DNA from: Chitinophagaceae bacterium | GTDB lineage: Bacteria > Bacteroidota > Bacteroidia > Chitinophagales > Chitinophagaceae | Length of the DNA stretch: 64,000 nt | NCBI GenBank assembly: GCA_017307735.1 | Contig: JAFKGR010000007.1 | Location: forward strand, 248,001-312,000 | Direction: 5' to 3' | Shown here: piece after piece, positions 35,759 to 43,854 of the stretch | How positions within the stretch are numbered: position 1 is the stretch's first letter | Layout of the letters: the number at the start of each line of letters is the position of its first letter | Program-made: the position numbers and the translations under genes | The notes under the pieces: model-generated | Database searches by the model: none | Told to the model about the DNA's origin: nothing | What the model saw: the letters and a program-made list of their open reading frames with translations, nothing else

Positions 35759-37096
35759 TTATTCAGGAATATCTTTAGCCATATCGGTCCATTTGTCACG
35801 GTCATCCGGGTTGAATTTCCACGGTGCAAAATTGTTTTCAATATTGCTGAACATAGAATTCCATTCTGCCGGAGCTTTACTTTCTTCCATCACCATGGAT
35901 TTTCTCAATTGTAAAATGATATCCATCGGACTGATGCTGACCGGGCATTCGCGCACGCAGGCATTGCAGGTGGTGCATGCCCACAATTCTTCGGCAGTGA
36001 CAAAATTGTGGAGCAATTGATGATTGTCATTTACAAATTTGCCGCCATTCTTATTCATATTTTTTCGTACCTCTTCCATTCTGTCACGCGTATCCATCAT
36101 GATTTTGCGGGGGTTAAGCAACTTTCCGGTTTGATTGGCCGGGCAGGCAGCCGTGCAACGTCCGCATTCGGTACAGGTATAGGCGTCCTGGAGATTTTTC
36201 CAGCTTAATTCAAATACATCGCTTGCTCCGAAGTGTTGCTGTTCCTGTGGTTCTGTCGTAACGGGTGCAGTTTCGGGGTGAAGCATGTATTCTACTTCTT
36301 GCTGCACATTGGGCATGTTTTGCATTTCACCCAAAGGTTCAAGCGGTTTGTAATATGCATTCGGGAATGCAAGAATAATATGCAAATGTTTGCTGTAAGG
36401 CAGGTAATTCAGAAAGGCAAAAATCCCTGCAATATGAAGCCACCATGCCGATCGTTCTATAATGACAAGGGTTGAGTCAGATAAATGAACAAATGCCGGC
36501 GCAATCAGGCCACTTATCAGAAAGTTGCCATGGTCTGCATAATGTGGATTTCCCTGCAATTGCAAAGCCCTGTCGGCGCTGTTCATGGTAAGGAAGAGGC
36601 ACATCAGAATGATTTCAGTGATCAGGATCAAATTGGCATCAGTACGGGGCCATCCATCGAGATCGTGAGTGATAAACCGGTAAATCTTCATGATATTTCT
36701 TCTCGCCAGGAAAACCACGCAACTTATTAATACAAGCAATGCCAGGATTTCAAAAAAGTCGAGTACAAAAGTGTAGAAACTACCCAATGGTTTGGCAAAC
36801 ATCCGGTGGGTGCCAAATATGCCATCAAGAATAATTTCAAGTATTTCAATATTAATAATGATGAATCCGGCATAAATCATGAAATGAAAAATGGCTACCA
36901 GCGGGTTCCGGAACATTTTTTTCTGCCCGAAAGCAAGCAGGAAAACATTCCTCCAGCGTTCGCCTTTCCTGTCGTTAAGTAAATGATCTTTCCTTCCCAA
37001 CCGGATATTGGCTCTGATTTCAGAGACTTTTCTTGAGAAAATATAAATAGCTGCTGCGACGAGCAGTATAAAAAGTATTTGTTGAATGATAATCAT
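35759..37096 (-). CDS. Membrane-bound Fe-S oxidoreductase (heterodisulfide-reductase-like)
   Basis: A 445-aa protein with about five N-terminal transmembrane segments, like a nitrate-reductase gamma or HdrE/DsrM heme-b anchor. A soluble part follows with two 4Fe-4S motifs (CTECGRCTAACPANQTGK and CTTCNACVRECPVSI). In Bacteroidota this gene normally precedes a CCG-domain HdrB-like subunit. Here the next gene downstream is the convergent E2 gene only 3 bp away, so the partner is missing from this place. It likely passes electrons between the quinone pool and a soluble partner. Confidence 0.88.
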   Translation of the reverse strand: MIIIQQILFILLVAAAIYIFSRKVSEIRANIRLGRKDHLLNDRKGERWRNVFLLAFGQKKMFRNPLVAIFHFMIYAGFIIINIEILEIILDGIFGTHRMFAKPLGSFYTFVLDFFEILALLVLISCVVFLARRNIMKIYRFITHDLDGWPRTDANLILITEIILMCLFLTMNSADRALQLQGNPHYADHGNFLISGLIAPAFVHLSDSTLVIIERSAWWLHIAGIFAFLNYLPYSKHLHIILAFPNAYYKPLEPLGEMQNMPNVQQEVEYMLHPETAPVTTEPQEQQHFGASDVFELSWKNLQDAYTCTECGRCTAACPANQTGKLLNPRKIMMDTRDRMEEVRKNMNKNGGKFVNDNHQLLHNFVTAEELWACTTCNACVRECPVSISPMDIILQLRKSMVMEESKAPAEWNSMFSNIENNFAPWKFNPDDRDKWTDMAKDIPE

Positions 37097-37102
37097 AAGC
37101 AA

Positions 37103-37423
37103 TCGCTAAGTTAATTGTTTCAGGGATTCAAAGTGGAATTATCCCTTCCTGAAGCATTACCCATTTGGGAAGAAATTTTATAATCTTCTGATTGTGAAAT
37201 AGATTTTAAGGTTTTTTTACCCTTTATTCTGAGGCCGCCAGCTATGTAAAAATTTGCCTTGTTCTACTTAAAATGATTGGGGATCGGGTGAAGGTTGCAT
37301 TACATGAAATGCCTTACCCTGGCTGAATCTGTGCCAATAATGCAGGATGAAAATTCTCTTCAAAACCGGTATGACCACACATCCTGAAAATAAACCAATC
37401 CACTATTAAATTCAACTGTTAAT
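37103..37423. other. Intergenic spacer, no gene seen
   Basis: A 320-bp stretch of mixed composition with stops in all frames and no recognised RNA. The operator and promoter of the small gene at 37508 lie just downstream. Confidence 0.5.
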
Positions 37424-37444
37424 GTACTATGTATTGCATAGTAC
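37424..37444. promoter_or_regulatory. Palindromic operator overlapping -33 box
   Basis: Perfect eight-base arms GTACTATG and CATAGTAC with a five-base TATTG centre. The shape recalls PadR-family operators seen in Bacteroidota. It lies over the -33 element of the promoter for the gene at 37508, a position suited to repression. No PadR gene is in the window. Confidence 0.6.
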
Positions 37445-37465
37445 CTACAAAAATGTTTAAATTTG
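37434..37465 (+). promoter_or_regulatory. Bacteroidota promoter of the small membrane protein
   Basis: TTG at 37434-37436 and TAAATTTG at 37458-37465 with a 21-base spacer. The -33 TTG falls inside the centre of the GTACTATG palindrome. The ATG follows 42 bases after the -7 box, behind an A-rich leader. Confidence 0.6.
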
Positions 37466-37507
37466 TATCGTCAATCAAAATAATAGAACAACTAAAAATC
37501 AAAAAAA

Positions 37508-37744
37508 ATGAAAACGTTTAAAGCAAACCATTCAGTAGAAATCGTGGAATCAATCAAAAGAATTGCCTTCCAGATCCAATTAACTTTTGTATGCCTGTTT
37601 ATCCCTGTTATTTTCCTGTTGAGTATAAAAGGCAATGAGCACAAAAATCAGACTGAATCCGGTTACGAAAAAATTTACACCGGTTCGGTGAATGCAAATT
37701 CAACCGTAAATTTCAGAGCGATTTTATCTGATAAGAACAGTTGA
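37508..37744 (+). CDS. Small single-pass membrane protein, unknown
   Basis: A 78-aa protein. A soluble, slightly charged N-terminus (MKTFKANHSVEIVESIKR) is followed by one hydrophobic segment (LTFVCLFIPVIFLLSI) and a polar tail. I do not recognise the family. Support for a real gene comes from a full promoter, an operator-like palindrome and an A-rich Bacteroidota leader before the ATG. Its last 21 bases overlap the end of the convergent CHU_C gene. Confidence 0.65.
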   Translation: MKTFKANHSVEIVESIKRIAFQIQLTFVCLFIPVIFLLSIKGNEHKNQTESGYEKIYTGSVNANSTVNFRAILSDKNS

Positions 37745-39745
37745 TCCTTTCAGGAAGAACTTTTTGCCGGTATCCCGAAGTGTATATTTCAGCGTCCACA
37801 CATAAATACCGGCATCCTGGGGTTCGCCTTTATAGGTTCCATCCCACTTTTCCGTAAAATTGGTTGAGCTGAAAAGTAATTGGCCAGCACGGTTATAAAC
37901 CCTGAACTCCAGACCATCTGCCTTAAATGCATTCACAGGATAGAGGTAATCATTGAGGCCATCATTATTGGGAGTGAAGGCATTGGGTACGGCAATAAAG
38001 CAACTGTTCAGCACTTTGAGAGGTTTGATTGTGGTGTCGGCACATTGCGCATCTTTTACAATCAAACGGATGTTGTAAAAACTCTCTACCCCGTTCATCG
38101 GATATTTTTGCGGATCAGGGTTGGGATTATCAGAAGTTATCCCGTTATCAAAGCTCCACAAATAACTGACTATTTTACCGATGCTTTGATTTTGAAATAC
38201 GGCTGAATCTTCCGGGCAAATGGTTCCGGGCATTTGAAATGCAGCTCTCAGCATATTGTCCAGTAAAATGGTTGCTGATACAGAATCTGAACAAAAGCCA
38301 TTGCTAACACTGAGTGAAATATCTTTTGGGCCAAACAAATGATAATAAGCCACGGGATTCTGTTCAGACGATGTCCCGATATCCGCCAGGTTCCAGGTCC
38401 ATTGATTTACTCCATTATTACCCGGATGAAAAAACTGAATGGTATCTGTTCTGCATCCCAATCCAATCTGATAAGTAAAATCTGCATTCACAGTATCTTT
38501 CAGGCTGAATGAAACTGATTGTCCTGCAGGGGTAACCATTCCGCATTCGTCGGTGATTGTACCCCCATCAGTTCCGTTTTTTAAAGTGATTTGATAATTT
38601 CCTCCCTTTACGAGCGGTTGATTCAGATTTACTTTGATACTGCTTGTTGTCCCATTGGCATTGCATTCCACTGTTGCAGAAGTGATTGTTACAGGAACCG
38701 GCCCTGTTACCAAAAAATCGGAACCATCAGGTGAAACCGTACTGCAACGAATGGGTTTTTCGAAAACCAGGGTCAGATCCTTTGGAGCGCAATTTACCGG
38801 CACAAGGCTATCCATCGGAGTGGGTTGTTTGGTCAAAATTTTAAAAGGGATCTGATCACTTTCCGGGATACCCCTGTCACAATTATCAAGGATGGTATTT
38901 CCGTCTGTTCCATTCTTAATTATCAGAAAATAATCACCGGGAGGCAAAGGTGCGCTCAGTGTGAGAACCAATGAATCCAGGTTAAATGAGTTATTACAGT
39001 TTACTCCGGTAGCTGCAACCACATTGATACCCGGAATTGATAATTTAAAATCACTTCCGTCAGCAGCCAGTGAACTGCATTTCATCTTCTTATTCAATTT
39101 CACAAAAAGCTGTTGCCCGTCGCATGATGGAGTGGCCCGCCACATTTTAGGATCAGTCGGATCTGTGATTACGGCTGTTCCACCTTTGAAATCGAGAGAA
39201 TATCCGCTTTGTGAATCGCTGAAATGGCTGACCAGCAAAATGTAGGTATGCCCCTGGATGATATTGGGCATTCTTGCAAACCTGTTTTCGGTACCGTCAT
39301 ATGGCGAAGCGCATTGAATGTAAGGAACACCTGTATTGGAAGCTCCGGTGGGTCCGGGATTTCCTGCCCAGTTGCCTGATACAATGATATTTTGATTTGT
39401 GAATACCTGGTTTGGATCCAGGCCTGTAATATCATATAACTGCCAGTCATAATCGTCTGAAATATTATTCGGAGTAATAGTGAAACCGAGTGTTCCCGAT
39501 TGGAAACAGGTAAACTGATACCAGAATGGGTTTTTATTGGCGTAATTGGCGGTGGTAGAACTTGTGCACCCGGGCACATACAGACTATTTGTAGAACAGA
39601 TAGGAACCGTACTTTGTTTGAAGGTGGTGGTGCCACATACAGGAAATGCCGTAGAGGGTGTCTGCCCCAATGTGGTACATGATTGCGACTCTGACTGAAA
39701 AGGGAAAATCAGGCAAATGATTAAGACAGACAGTACAGATTTCAT
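37724..39745 (-). CDS. Secreted protein with PKD-like domains and type-B T9SS sorting signal (CHU_C)
   Basis: A 673-aa surface or secreted protein. A signal peptide (ends near SESQ) leads into a CBM-like/PPC N-terminal region. Two Ig-like repeats follow with matching patterns (ADGSDFKLSIPG...KNGTDGNTILDNC and PDGSDFLVTGPV...KNGTDGGTITDEC). Two PKD-like modules (WTWNLADIG, YLWSFDNG) come next, and the CHU_C domain ends the protein: VPNAFTPNNDGLNDYL, FRVYNRAGQLLFSS, WDGTYKGEPQDAGIYVW. Type-B sorting domains direct export through the type IX system. Function beyond adhesion or matrix is unknown. Confidence 0.9.
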   Translation of the reverse strand: MKSVLSVLIICLIFPFQSESQSCTTLGQTPSTAFPVCGTTTFKQSTVPICSTNSLYVPGCTSSTTANYANKNPFWYQFTCFQSGTLGFTITPNNISDDYDWQLYDITGLDPNQVFTNQNIIVSGNWAGNPGPTGASNTGVPYIQCASPYDGTENRFARMPNIIQGHTYILLVSHFSDSQSGYSLDFKGGTAVITDPTDPKMWRATPSCDGQQLFVKLNKKMKCSSLAADGSDFKLSIPGINVVAATGVNCNNSFNLDSLVLTLSAPLPPGDYFLIIKNGTDGNTILDNCDRGIPESDQIPFKILTKQPTPMDSLVPVNCAPKDLTLVFEKPIRCSTVSPDGSDFLVTGPVPVTITSATVECNANGTTSSIKVNLNQPLVKGGNYQITLKNGTDGGTITDECGMVTPAGQSVSFSLKDTVNADFTYQIGLGCRTDTIQFFHPGNNGVNQWTWNLADIGTSSEQNPVAYYHLFGPKDISLSVSNGFCSDSVSATILLDNMLRAAFQMPGTICPEDSAVFQNQSIGKIVSYLWSFDNGITSDNPNPDPQKYPMNGVESFYNIRLIVKDAQCADTTIKPLKVLNSCFIAVPNAFTPNNDGLNDYLYPVNAFKADGLEFRVYNRAGQLLFSSTNFTEKWDGTYKGEPQDAGIYVWTLKYTLRDTGKKFFLKGSTVLIR

Positions 39746-40026
39746 TCTGTTTGGGTAAGGTGTAGGGTGTGAAATTAAACTATTCTCTTTTTATTTACGA
39801 AAACAGGATTTAAAAAAGAACAATTTAAAGATAACGCGTTTTTTCTGATCCAAATTCCGGATCCCTGAATAAATAAGAATTGCGCCGGATGTAAACTAAC
39901 AATATGGCTTATTCGTTTTTATACTTAAAAAACAAATACCAATCATTGTGTAAAATGTTGACCGTTCAAAAAAAAGTTGATTACTATTTTTATGATGTAG
40001 CTATCTTTATTCCAAACCATCCCACA
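39746..40026. other. Intergenic spacer between divergent secreted-protein genes
   Basis: AT-rich. The frame of the downstream peptidase is open from 39904, but the added residues are not family-like and precede a clear signal peptide. I treat this stretch as leader. TATCTTTA near 40000 is a weak -7-like box. Confidence 0.4.
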
Positions 40027-42243
40027 ATGCAAAAAATCATATTACCTTTAATTGTTTTTCTTTTTGTATCGGTAACTACTCTCTCACAATCGCACATTAC
40101 AGGCTTTTTCAAAGGCAATGTCAATAAACAAACCACTTTGGAAAAACAATTTGACTCAAATATTGATACCGGAAGAATTGACGCCATGATCAAATATTTG
40201 TCTTCCGAACCTCACAACCTGAGTTCAGCGAGAGATAAATCCAATGCGGAATATATTTTAAATCAATTTAAGAGCTACGGATGGGATGCTGCCATCGAAA
40301 CATTTTATGTGCTCTATCCAACTCCAAAAACAAGAAAACTTGAGTTGATTTCTCCGACAAAATACAATGCAGTTTTGAAAGAACCGGCAATTCCCGAAGA
40401 CCCGACATCAGGTGAAAAAACACAACTTCCTCCGGTAAATGTGTATGGTGCGGATGGGGATGTAACCGGAGATCTGGTTTTTGTGAATTATGGAATTCCA
40501 TCTGATTACGAAGTATTGAAAAAAATGGGTATTGATGTAAAAGGAAAAATTGTAATTGCAAAGTATGGCCATAGCTGGAGGGGAACCAAACCAAAAGTTG
40601 CACAGGAACATGGAGCCATCGGATGTATTCTTTACAGCGATCCGGCTGATGATGGATACATGGCGGGAGATGTGTATCCGAAAGGACCATTCAAAAATGG
40701 TTTTGAAGTGCAAAGAGGTTCCGTCATGGATATGGTGCTTTATCCGGGAGATCCGCTGACTCCGGGTGAAGGCGCTACCAAAGATGCTAAAAGACTCGAC
40801 AGAAAAGATGCGACTACTATTTTAAAAATACCTGTATTGCCGATCGGATATCATGACGCAGAACCTTTGCTCAGAGCGATGTCTGGCCAAAATGTTCCGC
40901 ATGAATGGCAGGGTGGATTGCCGTTCGCTTATCACATGGGACCCGGCCCGGCAAAAGTGCATCTGGTAATGGAATATAACTGGAACATCGTTCCGTGTTA
41001 TGATGTCATTGCCAAAATCCAGGGATCCACCTATCCCGATCAATGGGTAATCAGAGGAAACCATCATGATGCCTGGGTGCACGGAGCTTCCGATCCGTTG
41101 AGTGGTTTATCCGCGTTGCTCGAGGAAGCCCGTTCTATTGGAATTATGGTGAAAAACGGATGGAGACCGAAACGCACTTTGGTTTATTGTGCATGGGATG
41201 GCGAGGAACCCGGATTGTTGGGTTCTACCGAATGGCTGGAAGAACATCAGACGGAATTACAACAAAAGGCAGTTGTCTATATCAATTCTGATAATAACGG
41301 ACGTGGATTTTTGTACGCTTCAGGATCGCATGCTTTGGAACCTTTTATGACAGAGATTGCCAAATCAGTAACAGACCCGCAAACAGGTGTCAGTGTTTTT
41401 GAAAGATCAAAATCAGCAAGAGTTTTAAATGCACAAACTTCTGATCAGAAAGATAAAGCTTTCATGATTTCAGATATGAAATTGGGAGCCATGGGATCCG
41501 GTTCTGATTATTCATCTTTCATCCAGCATGCTGGAATTTCTTCTTTGGATATTGGATTTGGAGGTGAAGACCGCGGTGGTGAATATCATACCAATTATGA
41601 TAGTTATTCAAATTTTATCCGTTTCAAGGATCCTGGATTTCAATATGAAAAGGCTTTGGCTGAGGTAGCAGGGAGAGCTGTTTTGAGAATGTCGGAATCG
41701 GATATTTTACCATTTCGCTATTCTCATCTTACCAATACGGTTGAGGAATACAATAACCAGTTAAAAAATTTGATTACAAACAAACGGGCCTCAGATGCAG
41801 TTCAGAACAAAATGGTTTCAAAGAATATTTTTCAACTTGCAAATGACCCGAAGAACCATTTTAATTATCCCGGAATGAATGCGCCGGTACCTTATCTCGA
41901 TTTTTCTCCTTTGGATAATGCGTTGCAACAATTAAAAGAGGTTACGGATACGTTGACGATAAAGTACAATAAGGACATTGCCAAAGGGAAAGCAAACCAG
42001 CCGCTCAACAATATTTTGTCTCATGCCGAACAGCATTTGCTTGGCAATGGATTGCCATTGCGCCCCTGGTACAAGCATGTGTTGTATGCCCCCGGAATGT
42101 ACACAGGTTATGGTGTAAAGACAATGCCGGGTATCAGGGAATCTATCGAACAGAATGAATGGAGCCAGGCTCAGGAACAAATACAGGCTGCCTCGCAGGT
42201 GATCAATGGATTTACGGTTTACCTGAAGGGAGCTATGAACTAA
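40027..42243 (+). CDS. M28 family metallopeptidase, glutamate carboxypeptidase II-like
   Basis: Exported zinc peptidase of 738 aa from ATG 40027, with a signal peptide (MQKIILPLIVFLFVSVTTLSQ). A PA domain (residues about 120-300, YGIPSDYEVLKKMGIDVKGK) precedes the M28 catalytic domain. Zinc ligands are visible in GNHHDAWVHGASDPLSG (His, Asp), WDGEEPGLLGSTEW (Glu pair), INSDNNGRG (Asp) and EYHTNYDSYSN (His). A transferrin-receptor-like dimerisation domain ends the protein. Likely releases C-terminal Glu or Asp residues from peptides in the periplasm. Confidence 0.93.
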   Translation: MQKIILPLIVFLFVSVTTLSQSHITGFFKGNVNKQTTLEKQFDSNIDTGRIDAMIKYLSSEPHNLSSARDKSNAEYILNQFKSYGWDAAIETFYVLYPTPKTRKLELISPTKYNAVLKEPAIPEDPTSGEKTQLPPVNVYGADGDVTGDLVFVNYGIPSDYEVLKKMGIDVKGKIVIAKYGHSWRGTKPKVAQEHGAIGCILYSDPADDGYMAGDVYPKGPFKNGFEVQRGSVMDMVLYPGDPLTPGEGATKDAKRLDRKDATTILKIPVLPIGYHDAEPLLRAMSGQNVPHEWQGGLPFAYHMGPGPAKVHLVMEYNWNIVPCYDVIAKIQGSTYPDQWVIRGNHHDAWVHGASDPLSGLSALLEEARSIGIMVKNGWRPKRTLVYCAWDGEEPGLLGSTEWLEEHQTELQQKAVVYINSDNNGRGFLYASGSHALEPFMTEIAKSVTDPQTGVSVFERSKSARVLNAQTSDQKDKAFMISDMKLGAMGSGSDYSSFIQHAGISSLDIGFGGEDRGGEYHTNYDSYSNFIRFKDPGFQYEKALAEVAGRAVLRMSESDILPFRYSHLTNTVEEYNNQLKNLITNKRASDAVQNKMVSKNIFQLANDPKNHFNYPGMNAPVPYLDFSPLDNALQQLKEVTDTLTIKYNKDIAKGKANQPLNNILSHAEQHLLGNGLPLRPWYKHVLYAPGMYTGYGVKTMPGIRESIEQNEWSQAQEQIQAASQVINGFTVYLKGAMN

Positions 42244-42256
42244 ATCTATCGTTCTG

Positions 42257-43798
42257 TCATTTGGAATGTAATGTCATTCTGAATGCCTGAATTTTTGGAT
42301 CAGTTTCAGGCGACATGGAAAACCAGATTGCGATGTCGCCTTTTTCTCCATGCATGGTGAATGTTCCTCTCAATTGATTTGTGGCATTCACTTCGGAAAC
42401 GGAATTTATTTTACCCACTTTTGCAAAAGCATCTTCTGATTGCTTCTGTAATTTGTCAGGAAAATAATCCAGGAAAAAATTGTCTGCAAAAATTTCGGAT
42501 TTCTGAGCATCTTTCCAGGATGGTAAAAGTTTTACCAGTTGGTCTCTTCTTTTTGTCAGGATATCTGACGCCGGCAAAACACGTGGTTGCAATTCTGCCC
42601 AATTCAAAAGAGAATCGACAGCGCCGGTAAGTATTGCTCCCATAGAAGCATAGGTCAGGTTGGCAAATACGACAATTCCAATACCGTAGTCGGGTAAAAT
42701 TCTCCACTGGCTTCCAAATCCCGGCAAACCTCCGCTGTGTGTAATAATTCTCAAACCGTTGCAATCGAGGTATTCGTGCAAACCATAGCAATACGAATCC
42801 ATAATAAAACAGGGATTGCCTTTTGAATCTGTTTCGTTTTTCCATAGCTGAGCAAAGTTCCATCCATGCTGCATTTCGCGCACCGAGCTTCTTTTGATCG
42901 GGCCGGTTTCCTTTGCATTGTTTGGAGGCCAGGCTGAAAGGTGAAATGCCAAATATTTTGAAAAGTCAGCGATGGTTGTGATCAATCCTCCCATAGCGCC
43001 GAATACGCCACTGTGAAGAAGGGGTTGGGCTGTAAACCTGCCATCAATATACCTGTATCCGATTGCCAACTGATCGGATGGTACATCGTCAAAATCCCAA
43101 TAGGTATGATTCATTCCAAGTGGACGAAGAATGTTTTCGGTTATGTATTCCTGATAAGTTTTTCCGGTGATATTGTTAATGATGAGTCCAAGTGTGCCAA
43201 ACCCAAGATTGCTGTATTCATACGCAGTGCCTGTGGTTGTTGAAAAGCTGATTCCGTTTTTATATAAATCTTCGAGCCATTGGTCACTCCTTCCCAATTG
43301 CCGGTCGCCCCACGGATTATCTTCCGGAAATCCTGCGTTGTGTGTCAGCAGATGCCGTATGGTGATTGCCGGGGCATCGGCAGTAAGGCCTTTCAGATTT
43401 TTGGCTTGCGGAATATATTTTGAAATGGGATCATCCAGGGATAGTTTTCCTTCATCTCTCAATTTCAGGATAGCCATAGCTGTTATACTCTTGGTCATGG
43501 AAGCGATGTGATAATCCGAAAGATCATTGGCATTCAAATTTTTTTCCAGGTTGATATCTCCTTTGAAAAAACTATGAATCAATTTCCCATCTGCAACCAA
43601 TCCGTAGCTGATGGATGGAAAATGCTTATCTGTTGCATATTTACTGAACATGGAATCCAAAGCCGGAAATGTGGTTTTGATTTTTTCAATGCGTTGCGGG
43701 TCTTTGAAAACGGGTTCATGATAAGTTTGGGCCGATAGCGTAATGCTTACGGTTGATAAAATACCCGAAAGCAGGAAAATGAAATTCTTTTTTCTCAC
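42257..43798 (-). CDS. Serine hydrolase, class C beta-lactamase-like
   Basis: A 513-aa exported hydrolase with a signal peptide, SxxK motif (IASMTKSITAMAIL), Tyr motif (YEYSNLGFGTLG) and a third motif region HSGGLPGFGSQW. A C-terminal lipocalin-like extension of about 100 residues follows (DAFAKVGKINSVSEVNATNQLRG). Such proteins are usually peptidases or esterases rather than beta-lactamases; substrate unknown. It converges with the M28 peptidase. Confidence 0.9.
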   Translation of the reverse strand: MRKKNFIFLLSGILSTVSITLSAQTYHEPVFKDPQRIEKIKTTFPALDSMFSKYATDKHFPSISYGLVADGKLIHSFFKGDINLEKNLNANDLSDYHIASMTKSITAMAILKLRDEGKLSLDDPISKYIPQAKNLKGLTADAPAITIRHLLTHNAGFPEDNPWGDRQLGRSDQWLEDLYKNGISFSTTTGTAYEYSNLGFGTLGLIINNITGKTYQEYITENILRPLGMNHTYWDFDDVPSDQLAIGYRYIDGRFTAQPLLHSGVFGAMGGLITTIADFSKYLAFHLSAWPPNNAKETGPIKRSSVREMQHGWNFAQLWKNETDSKGNPCFIMDSYCYGLHEYLDCNGLRIITHSGGLPGFGSQWRILPDYGIGIVVFANLTYASMGAILTGAVDSLLNWAELQPRVLPASDILTKRRDQLVKLLPSWKDAQKSEIFADNFFLDYFPDKLQKQSEDAFAKVGKINSVSEVNATNQLRGTFTMHGEKGDIAIWFSMSPETDPKIQAFRMTLHSK

Positions 43799-43854
43799 TG
43801 GTGATGGGAATTAGTCTGGTGTAAACCTATAAAAAATAATCCGAAGCAGGCCGG

